Positions 1-8,194 of a DNA stretch of 64,000 nt are shown one piece after another. The stretch comes from CAKZLS01 sp963701445 (GTDB lineage: Bacteria; Pseudomonadota; Alphaproteobacteria; Rhodospirillales; Defluviicoccaceae): contig CAVPAM010000002.1 of the NCBI GenBank assembly GCA_963701445.1, positions 202,068 through 266,067 on the forward strand, in the 5' to 3' direction. The notes beneath the pieces are model-generated. The model was given only the letters and a program-made list of their open reading frames with translations, made no database searches and had not been told where the DNA came from. Positions within the stretch are counted from its first letter, which is position 1. Each line of letters begins with the position of its first letter. A program made the translations under genes and the position numbers.

Positions 1-731
1 ATCAATTTCATCGACGGAGTCAAACGCAGTCGACCGTCAACGACAATCCGTATGGGTGACCGTTCCTCCATGCCCGGCAGCCGGCAGGTCAAGACGGGGT
101 CGTCGGTCAATGCGGTCCCCGAACCAATCAAGATCGCGTCATGGTCCGCGCGCAGCCGATGCGCCAGGGCGCGCGCGGAGGTACCGGTAATCCAACGGCT
201 CTCACCCGTTCGAGTGGCGATACGGCCATCCAACGTGGTCGCGGCCTTGAGCGTAAAAAGGGGCCGGCGGGCCGTCACCGAAAGAAAAAAACCAGCGTTT
301 GCCTTGGCCGCCGCTTCGCGGCACACACCGGTCGTTACGGGAATGCCGGCATTTCTCAGCCGATCGATCCCCTTTCCCGAGACGCGTGGGTCCGGATCCT
401 CTATCGCGACCACCGCTCGCGCGATACCGGCGGAAACGAGGGCTTCCGTACAGGGTCCCGTTTCACCATGATGGTCGCAGGGTTCGAGGCTGATGTAGGC
501 CGTCGCCCCGCGAGACGCGGGCCCGGCCCGTCGCAAGGCCTCCGTCTCGGAGTGCGGACGGCCTCCCGGTTGGGTCCAACCACGCCCTATGACCTTATTT
601 CCACTTACGAGAATGCATCCGACGGCCGGATTGGGCCACGCATTTCCGAGAGCGCGGCTTGCGAGCGCCAAGGCGGCTCGCATGAACTGATTGTCATCCT
701 CGGTGGCCTCGGACCCGGCGTCAACCGTCAC
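1..731 (-). CDS. ribD: RibD, riboflavin deaminase/reductase (3' end outside window)
   Basis: This is the bifunctional enzyme of riboflavin synthesis: a zinc-dependent deaminase removes the amino group of the pyrimidine intermediate, and a C-terminal reductase then reduces its ribosyl side chain. About 243 residues are visible and the gene continues past base 1. The deaminase zinc site is clear: His60 and Glu62 in the motif HSE, then Cys85 and Cys94 in PCDHHGETGPC. The reductase begins around residue 145 (TLKAATTLDGRIA, SRWITG). The GTG start at 731 overlaps the end of nrdR by 11 bases, which fits translational coupling. An ATG at 683 is possible but would cut into the conserved N-terminal helix. 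The order nrdR-ribD is standard in alphaproteobacteria. Confidence 0.93.
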   Translation of the reverse strand, partial: MTVDAGSEATEDDNQFMRAALALASRALGNAWPNPAVGCILVSGNKVIGRGWTQPGGRPHSETEALRRAGPASRGATAYISLEPCDHHGETGPCTEALVSAGIARAVVAIEDPDPRVSGKGIDRLRNAGIPVTTGVCREAAAKANAGFFLSVTARRPLFTLKAATTLDGRIATRTGESRWITGTSARALAHRLRADHDAILIGSGTALTDDPVLTCRLPGMEERSPIRIVVDGRLRLTPSMKL

Positions 732-1174
732 CGAGTGTCTCCACGAATTCCTCGAAGTCCTTGGCCTCTCTGAAATTTCTGTAGACGGATGCGAACCGGA
801 CGTAGGCCACTTGGTCTAAGTGGGCCAGCTGGTCCATGGCCATCTCACCGATCACCTTCGAGGGGATTTCGGACTCTCCCAGTGTCTCGAGGCGCCGCTG
901 GATACTGTTGACAACGCGTTCGATCCGATCGTCGTCGACGGGTCGTTTTTGCAGCGCGATCCGTAAGGAGCGGAATAGCTTGTCTCGATCGAAGGGGGCC
1001 TTGTCGCCACTTTTTTTGACGACGGTCAATTCCCGCAGGTGGACACGCTCGAAGGTTGTCCATCGGGCCCCGCACGCCGGACAATACCGTCGCCGGCGGA
1101 TCGCCGCGTTGTCTTCGGTCGGACGCGAAGTCCTTCACTTGGGTATCTTCATGGCCGCAAAACGGACAACGCAT
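721..1174 (-). CDS. nrdR: NrdR, ribonucleotide reductase repressor (frameshifted)
   Basis: NrdR represses ribonucleotide reductase genes in response to nucleotides bound by its ATP-cone. The start is ATG at 1174 (MRCPFCGHEDTQVKD), giving the first zinc ribbon half (Cys3, Cys6). The second half, YCPACGARW, and the ATP-cone (from VVKKSGDKAPFDRDKL to the stop at 721) lie in another frame. One surplus base in the AA at 1128-1129 explains this; removing it gives an uninterrupted 150-residue protein, the normal family length. The gene lies between glyA and ribD, as expected. I infer a sequencing indel rather than a dead gene because everything downstream is well conserved, but a real mutation cannot be excluded. 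Confidence 0.88.
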
Positions 1175-1260
1175 GCATTCAGTCCTTGGTTATGTCCGCT
1201 GGGACCCGCGGTCGATCCGTACGCGGCATGGGTCTCTCATGGCTTTCTCTCGTCGAAGCC

Positions 1261-2572
1261 TCAGGTTTGTGCGTAAATCGGGTACCTTCGGCAGAGCTCG
1301 ATGACCTCGGCCCGGGCGGCGTCTTCAGCTTCCGAGTTATCATCGGGCTTGGCCGCGAGGCCGTCCAGTACATCGGCGATCAACTCGCCCACTCGATAGA
1401 ATTCCGCGACCCCGAAATCCACGCGTCGTTCCGGCCGGAGAGCCCACGCGAATTCCCGAGGTGACCATCGGTTTGGCGGGATCGAATGGTATGGCGTTCT
1501 TGTTGCACGTCAGATTGGCGCGGCCGAGACTCTCCTCCGCTGCCTTTCCGGTCACGGACCGGGATCGCAGATCCACCAGCGCGAGATGAGTATCGGTTCC
1601 CCCGGAGACGATACTGAACCCACGCGCGGCCAAAGCCGCCGCCAAGGCTTTTGCATTTTCCACAACGGCTTGCGCGTATATCTTAAACTCGGGCCGAAGC
1701 GCCTCGCCAAAAGCCACGGCCTTGGCGGCGATGACATGCATCAACGGTCCGCCCTGCAACCCGGGGAAAACGGCCGAATTGAATTTCTTGCCGAGTTCGG
1801 GATCGCGAGAGAGGATCATGCCGCCTCTCGGGCCTCGCAATGTCTTATGCGTTGTGGTGGTAACGACATGGGCGTGGGGAAACGGGCTTGGATGAACACC
1901 GGCCGCGACTAACCCTGAGAAATGGGCCATGTCGACCATGAAGTATGCGTCCACCTCATCGGCGATGGCGCGGAATTTCGCGAAATCGATGATCCGGGCA
2001 TAAGCCGATCCACCGGCGACAATGACCCTTGGCCGATGTTCCCGGGCGAGAGCCCTCACCTCGTCATAGTCGATCCGCGCGTCCTCCCTGCGAACCCCGT
2101 ACTGGACGGCATTCATCCATTTCCCGGACATTGCCGGCGCCGCGCCATGGGTGAGGTGCCCGCCCGCCGCCAGCGACATTCCCAACAGGGTGTCTCCGGG
2201 CTTCATCAGGGCGAGATAGACGGCGCCGTTAGCTTGAGCCCCGGAGTGCGGCTGGACGTTGACAAACTCGCAGCCAAACAGAGATTGAGCGCGCTCGATC
2301 GCCAAACTCTCGACCCTGTCGACGAACTCACAGCCGCCATAGTAGCGGCGCCCAGGATAGCCCTCGGCGTACTTGTTCGTCATCACCGACCCCTGCGCCT
2401 CGAGAACCGCGCGCGAAACGATGTTTTCCGAGGCGATGAGCTCAATATGTTCTTGTTCGCGCTTGAGCTCCGCCCGAATGGCGGAGTCGACCGATGGATC
2501 GGCCTCAGCCAGAGGCCTCGAGAAAAATCCTTCGTGAGTGTCCTGTGGATGTTCAGCTTTTGCCGTTGACAT
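1261..2572 (-). CDS. glyA: Serine hydroxymethyltransferase (frameshifted near 3' end)
   Basis: GlyA is a cytosolic PLP enzyme that interconverts serine and glycine while charging tetrahydrofolate with a one-carbon unit. The N-terminus (FFSRPLAEADPSV), the cofactor lysine in VVTTTTHKTLRGPRGG and the motif GIRVGSPAGTTRGF are all visible. After TTRGF the reading frame is lost. One surplus base in the AAA run at 1415-1417 accounts for it: in the corrected frame the protein continues VAEFYRVGELIADVL and stops at 1261, giving 436 residues, the usual size. Uncorrected, the frame ends at 1340. The gene sits between rpiB (24 bp upstream) and nrdR, probably in one transcript. Confidence 0.92.
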
Positions 2573-2595
2573 TCTGTGGGACCCTTTGCCGTTCG

Positions 2596-3039
2596 CTACT
2601 GAGGTGACGAAAGTTTATCCACGCGGCGCTGATGCCGGCCGCCCTCGAAATCGGTTTCCAAAAATACCTGGAGGCAGTCGCGCGCCACGTCAACGCCGAT
2701 CACGCGCCCACCGAAACAGATGACATTGGCGTCGTTATGCTGACGGGCCATTCGCGCCCCGAAGGCATCGTGAACAAGCGCCGCGCGCACCTCCGGAAAC
2801 CGGTTAGCGGCAATACTGATTCCGATCCCGCTGCCGCAGATCAAAACGCCGCGGCGCGCCCGTCCTTCTCTCAGGACCCGCGCCAACGCATAGCCAAAGT
2901 CCGGATAGTCAACCAACTCCGGACCGTCGGCGCCAAGATCCAAAACGGTCCACGCCGAAGCGCGCAACTGGTCCTTTATCGCCAATTTCAAATCATAGCC
3001 CGCGTGATCGCTCGCCACGGCGATGACTTTATCCACCAT
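2596..3039 (-). CDS. rpiB: Ribose-5-phosphate isomerase B
   Basis: RpiB interconverts ribose 5-phosphate and ribulose 5-phosphate in the pentose phosphate pathway. The 147-residue product has the LacAB/RpiB family N-terminus VIAVASDHAGYDLK, the active-site stretch LICGSGIGISIAANR around residues 68-81, and the HNDANVICFGGR motif. Length and motif order are normal. It is the first gene of the minus-strand rpiB-glyA-nrdR-ribD run; glyA starts 24 bp after its stop. The ATG at 3039 is preceded by a weak purine-rich site. No transcription signal for this strand was recognised upstream. Confidence 0.93.
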   Translation of the reverse strand: MVDKVIAVASDHAGYDLKLAIKDQLRASAWTVLDLGADGPELVDYPDFGYALARVLREGRARRGVLICGSGIGISIAANRFPEVRAALVHDAFGARMARQHNDANVICFGGRVIGVDVARDCLQVFLETDFEGGRHQRRVDKLSSPQ

Positions 3040-3500
3040 CTACCGGAACCCGCCTCCGTGCATCCATACCAAGGCGCGGGCGTTGCCATCGCGCGCGCCC
3101 ATTCACCCCGGTTCTGCTTTTCGCATACCATATGTCGAATGCGGCGACCATACCACCACAAATTATCGCCTCAAACCCGATGAAAGTCCAACCGCCCCAC
3201 CAATGCAAGGGACGCGGCGTGGACGAACGAACGCCAGCATCCCGGTGGCGTTCGACATCCGTGCCCGCCGATAGAGGTTCGATGCCCTAATTGCTTTGCA
3301 AAAAACCACCCGACGCTCTATTCACAGAAAAACAGGTCGAATTTCGTGGCCTGAAGAGACCTCCCTTGCTTTTTTATTGATCGAAATTCCGTTTGTGAGA
3401 GGCGAATACTCTTAAATTGTGTTTTGGAATTGACACCAACATGGCTAAGTGTATTAGTCCAAAATTGTGAAACATGCCAATCAGGTCAGGGTGAGTGCCC
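3040..3500. other. Intergenic region between rpiB and mucR
   Basis: This 461-bp stretch separates the divergent rpiB and mucR genes and is noticeably more AT-rich than its surroundings from about 3290 onward. No convincing coding sequence or RNA gene was found. The mucR promoter candidate is listed separately. The rpiB promoter should also lie here, but I could not single it out. Confidence 0.5.
3430..3457 (+). promoter_or_regulatory. Candidate sigma70 promoter of mucR
   Basis: A perfect -35 hexamer TTGACA (3430-3435) is followed after 16 bases by TATTAG (3452-3457), which matches the -10 consensus moderately. Shifting by one base gives a 17-base spacer with ATTAGT. The element ends about 43 bases before the mucR ATG, in an AT-rich setting. 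It is a sequence match only. Confidence 0.5.
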
Positions 3501-3920
3501 ATGAATGAAAATATCGACGAGAGAGTATCTCGCGACGACGTTTTGCGTATGGCGGTAGACGTCGTGGCGGCATACGTCAGTAACAATCAGATATCCTCGG
3601 GACAAATTTCCGAGATCATCAACAGCGTTTACAATTCGTTGATCGGACTAGACGATACCCCCTCCGAAACAGACAGTGAGCTGCAAAAGCCGGCGATAGC
3701 GATACGCAAATCAGTGACTCCTGATTTCATAATTTGCCTCGAAGACGGCAAGAAGCTGAAAATGCTCAAACGCCACCTGAGGACAACCTACAACTTGACC
3801 CCGGAGGAATACCGGACGAAGTGGGGATTGCCACCAGACTACCCAATGGTGGCCCCCAATTATGCCAAGCAGCGATCGCAATTCGCAAAAGACATCGGAC
3901 TAGGCCGCAAGGACGCCTAA
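3501..3920 (+). CDS. mucR: MucR/Ros-family transcriptional regulator
   Basis: The 139-residue product is a MucR/Ros regulator, an alphaproteobacterial DNA-binding family that controls exopolysaccharide, motility and cell-cycle genes. The N-terminal half carries the family oligomerisation region (VAAYVSNNQISSGQISEII). The DNA-binding half reads ICLEDGKKLKMLKRHL, then LTPEEYRTKWGLP, DYPMVAPNY and a C-terminal GLGRK. The second zinc-ligand cysteine of the classical C-x2-C finger is replaced (CLEDG), as in some family members. I chose the ATG at 3501 because it follows the purine-rich CAGGGTGAG; a GTG at 3495 is in frame. An IS630 remnant begins directly after the stop codon. Confidence 0.85.
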   Translation: MNENIDERVSRDDVLRMAVDVVAAYVSNNQISSGQISEIINSVYNSLIGLDDTPSETDSELQKPAIAIRKSVTPDFIICLEDGKKLKMLKRHLRTTYNLTPEEYRTKWGLPPDYPMVAPNYAKQRSQFAKDIGLGRKDA

Positions 3921-4285
3921 TACCATTTTGCATTGATTAGAACGCATAGGCCCATTTGCGTTGTCCGATGGACATGATGGTCCAAGTCTGGTTGATGAGT
4001 CTGTTCCAGGCTTCGCAGCAGAGGGCAAGGATTTGATCGTAGGATTGGAAGACCCTGTTGGAGAGCCAATTGTCGCGGATGAATTGCCAGATGTTTTCGA
4101 CCGGATTGAGTTCGGGCGATCTCGGCGGCAGGGATAGCAAGGTAATGTTTTCGGGTATGGCGAGTTTGCTCGTGGTGTGCCAACCGGCCTGGTCGAGGAT
4201 GAGGACAGCGTGGGCGCCCGGCGCCACCTGGACACCTCGAAATACCGGATAATTGAGGCCCGGCGGAGTCAATTGCTCGCTGTCA
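3921..4285 (-). mobile_element. IS630-family transposase remnant (C-terminal part)
   Basis: An open frame of about 111 residues (3937-4272) contains the C-terminal half of an IS630/DDE_3 transposase. It shows the catalytic Asp region AHAVLILDQAGWH, the motif LPPRSPELNPVENIWQ with the third acidic residue, and a C-terminus MSIGQRKWAYAF. The N-terminal helix-turn-helix and first catalytic Asp are missing and no start codon fits, so this is a dead fragment. Its terminal end abuts the mucR stop codon, beginning TACCATTTTGCATTG. The outer boundary near 4285 is approximate. Confidence 0.85.
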
Positions 4286-4360
4286 CTCCAGAGGAGAGGT
4301 CGTTTTTGGCCTGATTTACGGGTTTCCGGGCTGTGTTGGCAGCTTTTTCGCTTTGTTTTC

Positions 4361-4599
4361 CATTATCCGGGCACACTTCGGGCTTCGAGCCAGACGAGGC
4401 GCTTCATGTTGTAGACCAGGTTGGCCATGCCGATCTTGGTTCTGGCGCGGGCGATGCCGACGGTGCGGATGAACAGGGCCATGGGCCCTTTCTGCGCGGC
4501 AAAGACATGCTCGACGAGGGCGCGGACTTTCGATTTCCGACCGTTCGCCCTTGAGGTTCTTTCCGGCATCGGCTTGCCCATCGGCTTCTTGCGGTGAAC
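4361..4599 (-). mobile_element. IS5-family transposase, C-terminal piece of a split element
   Basis: The minus strand encodes about 79 residues, from QVHRKKPMGKPMPERTSRA through VRALVEHVFAAQKGPM and IGMANLVYNMKRLVWLE to a stop near 4361. This is the C-terminal end of an IS5-type DDE transposase, including the YREK-like region around the last catalytic Glu (VEHVF). It supplies exactly the part missing from the N-terminal transposase at 6999-7837: that piece ends in NGFVSH and this one starts at VHRKKP. The two therefore look like one transposase gene interrupted by the IS66 element between them. Confidence 0.82.
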
Positions 4600-4645
4600 C
4601 TGACCGTCCGGTGAGGGCGCTCTGTTTGAGCGAGCGGTTTGCCTG

Positions 4646-6149
4646 TTACGCTGCCTCGGCAGTGTAACGCCAAGGCATCAACTCATCCAGCCGAGTGATT
4701 TTGTGATCGGCGATGCAACCGAGGACGTGGGTGAGCCAAGCTTGTGGGTCGACGCCGTTCAGCTTCGCTGTTTCGATCAAGGTATAGGCGGTCGCGGCCG
4801 CCTTGCCGCCGCCCTCGGAGCCGACAAAGAGGTAGTTCTTGCGGCCGATGGCCACGGGCTTCATGGCGCGCTCGGCCGTATTGTTGTCGATTTCCAGGAA
4901 GCCATGATCGAGATAGGGGCGCAGCTTCTTCATCCGGGCTCAGGGCGTAGCGGATCGCCTTGGCGAGCTCGGATTTGCCAGAGATCCTCGGTAACTGGGC
5001 GTGTAGCCACCCTTCGAGATCATCGAGGATCGGCCTGGCGCGGTCCCGCCGAAGCTGCACCCGCTTATCAGGCGGGCGGCCTCGACCAGCCTTCTCGACG
5101 GCGTACAGGCCGGCGATCCGCTTGATCGCCTCCTCGGCAATGACCGAGCTTTCGGACTGGAAGACATCGACGAACTTGCGGCGGATATGGGCCATACAGG
5201 CAACCTCACGGATGCTGCCTGAGCGGTAAAGCTCATTGAAGCCGGCATAGCCGTCGGCGTGCATCCATCCTTCAAAGCCGTTGAGATGCTGGGCGGGGTG
5301 CTCGCCTTTGCGGTCGACGGTGAATTGGTACCAGGCTGCCGGTGGATCCGGCCCGAGCCACGGCCGCTCGTCACGTACGTAGGTCCAGATCCGGGCTGTC
5401 TTGGTTCGGCCGTTGCCCGGGGCCTGCATCTTGAGCGGTGTGTCATCGGCGAAGATCGCCGGACCACTCAACACGTGCCGGCCGATCGCATCGGCCAAAG
5501 GCTCCAAAAGGGCTGTCGCCTTACCGACCCAGTCACAGAGCGTCGACCGGTCAAGGTCGATGCCTTCGCGCTCGAAAATCTGGCTTTGGCGATACAAGGG
5601 AAGGTGATCAGCATATTTGCTGATCAGCACGTGCGCCAGCAGGCCGGCGCCAGGTCGGCCGCGCTCGATCGGCCGTGACGGCAGTGGCGCCTGACAGATG
5701 GTCTCGCAGCAGGTGCAGGCCATGCGCGGCCGGACGATCCGGTTCACGACGAACCGCCCGGGCACGTAATCCAGTTCCTCGGTGACATCCTCGCCGAGTA
5801 CCCTCAGCTTGCCGCCGCAGGTACAAGCCGCACCCGGCGACAGCACCTCCTCGTTGCGCGGCAGGTCCGCCGGCAGCGGCTTGCGCCTTGGTCTGGTCTT
5901 CGGCGCCGCGGTGTCATTGTGCACTGGCGGCACGGTCTTGGAGGCCGCAATCTCTTCTTCCTCGAGCCGCAACTGAAGCTGGTCCATGGTCTCGGACTTC
6001 GAGCCGAAACGATGGCGGCGATGGCCGGCGAGCTGGTGCTCCAGCTTGGCTATCTTGAGCGCTTGGGACTTCACCAACTCAACCAGGCCCTCGGCGGTCT
6101 GGCGAAGTTCGTCGGGATCGGAAGGCAGCGTTCCAGGCGCATCCAGCAT
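4646..6149 (-). CDS. tnpC: IS66 transposase TnpC (one frameshift)
   Basis: TnpC is the DDE transposase of IS66. Domains in order are an N-terminal coiled-coil/leucine-rich helix (residues 10-60, ending in HRRHRFGSKSE), a zinc-binding segment (CTCGGKLR, CTCCETICQAP), the DDE core (ADDTPLKM, HADGYAGFNELY, CMAHIRRKF) and the C-terminal DDE_Tnp_IS66_C region. After IRYALS the frame shifts: a surplus base in the GGG at 4936-4938 separates it from MKKLRPYLDHGFLEIDNN, which contains the last catalytic Glu and runs to the stop at 4646. Corrected length is 500 residues, normal for the family. As written, the third catalytic residue is out of frame. Confidence 0.85.
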
Positions 6150-6212
6150 GGCCGATCTTATAGCCCGACGAGACGGCCATGTGAATCTTATAGTATTGGT
6201 TTCGTTGAGAAA

Positions 6213-6560
6213 TTATCCTGCCGTCAGCGGCCGCCAGGTGCGGGCCGGCGCCCGCCAGTCAATGCCCTCCAACAGCATCGCCAGCTGTGCCGGCGTCACC
6301 GAGACCTTGCCATCGGCCGGAGACGGCCAGACGAAGCGTCCCTTCTCCAAACGCTTTGAAAACAGGCACGCGCCCTGGCCGTCGAACCAGATCACCTTGA
6401 CCAGATCACCGCGCCGGCCTCGGAAAACGAAGAGGTGGCCGCAGAAGGGATCGGCCGCCAGAACCTTCTCCGCCAGAGCCGAAAGCCCGTTAAAGCCCTT
6501 CCGCATGTCCGTCACCCCGGCCGCCAGCCAGACCCTGGTGTTCGACGGAACCGGGATCAC
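6213..6560 (-). CDS. tnpB: IS66 accessory protein TnpB
   Basis: This 115-residue protein is the IS66 Orf2/TnpB accessory factor, required for transposition but of unresolved biochemical role. The family signature is complete: VWLAAGVTDMRKGFNGLS near the N-terminus, then DPFCGHLFVFRGRRGDLVKVIWFDGQG in the middle, and RFVWP near the end. Its start overlaps the tnpA stop by four bases, the usual IS66 arrangement. Confidence 0.9.
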   Translation of the reverse strand: MIPVPSNTRVWLAAGVTDMRKGFNGLSALAEKVLAADPFCGHLFVFRGRRGDLVKVIWFDGQGACLFSKRLEKGRFVWPSPADGKVSVTPAQLAMLLEGIDWRAPARTWRPLTAG

Positions 6561-6919
6561 ACCGATAGACCCCGGATAAGCCGGGCCAGAGCCTCGGGGT
6601 CATAGCTGCCGGTGATCCGCAGGCGGTGGCCACCGGCCAGGTCGATCTCGATCCGACTCTGGACGCTCGTCGCAGGATGCCGCCATTCGTGCTCCTCGAC
6701 GATCTGGACAGGCAGGAAAGGCCCCAACTCCTCAGGCGACCCTTCAATCAGCTCCCTGGACACGAAACGCGGATCTCGCAGCCAGGTGAAGACCAGGTTC
6801 GCGTTCACGTCGTAGCGCCGCGCAACCTGGCTCACAGAGACCCCAGGCACGCGCGTCTGCGCGCAGACCATCCGCTTCTCGTCGTCTGTCCAGACCCGAC
6901 GCTTCCGACCCTTCGCCAC
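6557..6919 (-). CDS. tnpA: IS66 accessory protein TnpA
   Basis: The first IS66 gene encodes a 120-residue helix-turn-helix protein (residues 10-45: WTDDEKRMVCAQTRVPGVSVSQVARRYDVNANLVFTW in overview), expected to bind the element's ends or promoter. The start is GTG at 6919. A perfect 11-bp inverted repeat at 6932-6959 lies just upstream and may be its operator. Its reading frame overlaps tnpB by four bases. Confidence 0.88.
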   Translation of the reverse strand: MAKGRKRRVWTDDEKRMVCAQTRVPGVSVSQVARRYDVNANLVFTWLRDPRFVSRELIEGSPEELGPFLPVQIVEEHEWRHPATSVQSRIEIDLAGGHRLRITGSYDPEALARLIRGLSV

Positions 6920-6931
6920 CTCGAACCCCGA

Positions 6932-6959
6932 TAGTGTCCATTATCCAAAATGGACACTA
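6932..6959. repeat. Perfect 11-bp inverted repeat upstream of IS66 tnpA
   Basis: TAGTGTCCATT (6932-6942) is followed by a 6-base spacer and AATGGACACTA (6949-6959). It lies 13 bases upstream of the tnpA GTG, inside the IS66 end. It may be an operator or transposase-binding site for the element. Confidence 0.7.
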
Positions 6960-6960
6960 A

Positions 6961-6998
6961 CCAACTCTAACCCTGACCGTCAGAGCAGGCAGACCGGA
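6961..6998. repeat. 38-bp direct repeat, copy 1
   Basis: The 38-bp block beginning CCAACTCTAACC and ending GCAGGCAGACCGGA occurs here and again at 7909-7946 with two mismatches. This copy spans the IS66 right end and the junction with the IS5 transposase. Confidence 0.85.
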
Positions 6999-7837
6999 TG
7001 CGAGACGAAACCGTTCTTCGCCATGTGCGTTTCGTTCTTGTTGGAACGGTAGGCGGTGTCTGCCCAGACGGTGCTTGCCGTGTTGTTCTTGTCCAAAAGC
7101 TCGGGCAGCCGGGCACCGTCGTGGGCGGCGGCGTCGGTCACCGTCCATTTGCGGATCAAGCCGTGTCGTTTGTCGGTCGAGATATGGTTTTTGTACCCGA
7201 AGGCCGGGATCGTCAGATCCCGCTGGGGCTGGCCGTCCTCGCGGGGCTTGGCCTTGGAAAACTTCACCGTCCAGCGGGCATCAACGTCCTTCTGGCGCAG
7301 CTTGGCGGGCTTGTCCTCCCAGCCTTCCGGAATGCGCCCTTGCTTGATGGCCTGCTTTTCGCCGTCGGTGTTGCGCTGTCTCGGAGCCGCGACGATGGTG
7401 GCATCCATGATTTGCCCGGACATGGCCAGATAGCCCTTCTCGGTCAAAACCTTGTCGAACCGGGCAAAAAGCTTGTCCATGGCTTCGGCCTGGGTGAGGT
7501 GTTCCCGAAACAGCCAGATCGTCGTGGCATCGGGAACCGGGTCCTTCATCCCCAAACCCAGGAACCGCATGAACGACAAGCGGTCCCGGATCATGAATTC
7601 CGTCTGTTCGTCCGAAAGCGTGTACAGCGCCTGGAGAACCAAAATCTTAAACATTAGAACCAGGTCGTACGGCGGACGTCCGCCCTTACAACCGTCGGAC
7701 CTCTTGACCGCTTTTTCAAGCCGGTAACGAAACGCCTCGAAGTTCACAACGTCCGACAGACGCTCCAACGGATCGCCCGACTTGCTGAGTTGATCATACC
7801 GGTAATCAAGGTCGAAAAAACCAGGCTGACGATCCAT
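6999..7837 (-). mobile_element. IS5-family transposase, N-terminal piece
   Basis: About 280 residues of an IS5-type transposase are intact from the ATG at 7837: FFDLDYRYDQLSKSGDPLE, the N-terminal GGRPPYDLVLMFKILVLQ helix region, the first catalytic Asp in IMDATIVAAPRQRN, and the second in VWADTAYRSNKN. The frame ends artificially at 6980 after NGFVSH, where the IS66 junction begins. The C-terminal domain with the catalytic Glu is found at 4361-4599, beyond the IS66 element. The gene is therefore inactive as it stands. Confidence 0.87.
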
Positions 7838-8120
7838 TCCGGCCTCCCATGAAACACAGGACCCATTGAATCAGACTGCCGTCAAAGCAACCAGGTTTTT
7901 CGAGGTGTCCAACTCTAACCTTGACCGTAAGAGCAGGCAGACCGGACGGACACGCTGATGCCTTTCAGATTGCCGTCTTTGTTTGAAGCAGGAATTGAGC
8001 TTTTCAATGATGGCCACCGTGAGCCGGATGCTTTAGCGCTAGTTCGCGGATCCGATCCTTCGTCTCCGCCTAGACCGTTCGAAGATTGCTCTTGTGGATC
8101 GGCGTATGAACACCGTTTAC
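7838..8120. other. Non-coding flank of the IS cluster
   Basis: This stretch holds the untranslated 5' end of the IS5 element and copy 2 of the 38-bp repeat. It then contains about 170 bases with no recognisable gene up to the livJ terminator. The outer IS5 end could not be fixed because no convincing inverted repeat partner was found near 4290. Confidence 0.5.
7909..7946. repeat. 38-bp direct repeat, copy 2
   Basis: This is the second copy of the block at 6961-6998, with 36 of 38 bases identical. It lies outside the IS5 transposase start, so the two copies bracket the N-terminal IS5 piece. The segment includes an IS66-like terminal motif (TGACCGT), so it may be a leftover IS66 end. Confidence 0.8.
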
Positions 8121-8158
8121 AAAAACAGGATCCGACATATTGGTTACGCCGGATCCTG
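8121..8158 (-). terminator. Intrinsic terminator after livJ
   Basis: CAGGATCCG (8126-8134) and CGGATCCTG (8150-8158) form a perfect 9-bp stem. On the minus strand it is followed by TTTTT (complement of 8121-8125). It lies 37 bases past the livJ stop and ends the minus-strand liv transcript. Confidence 0.85.
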
Positions 8159-8194
8159 CTGTATTCAGTTGAGCGGTTGTTTATGGATGACCGC

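Larger units (their letters stand above)
4600..6983 (-). mobile_element. IS66-family insertion sequence
   Basis: A complete three-gene IS66 element on the minus strand: tnpA (6557-6919), tnpB (6213-6560) and tnpC (4646-6149). Proposed ends are the imperfect inverted repeats CTGACCGTCCGG (4600-4611, inward) and CTGACGGTCAGG (complement of 6972-6983), which match at 10 of 12 positions. No clear 8-bp target duplication is visible next to these ends, so the element may have rearranged after insertion. It interrupts an IS5-family transposase gene. Confidence 0.75.

Noticed and set aside
4273..4330. IS5 outer inverted repeat near 4290 matching 7890-7908
   Set aside because: The two ends show complementary-looking T and A runs but not a true inverted repeat; alignment is too poor to fix the element boundary.
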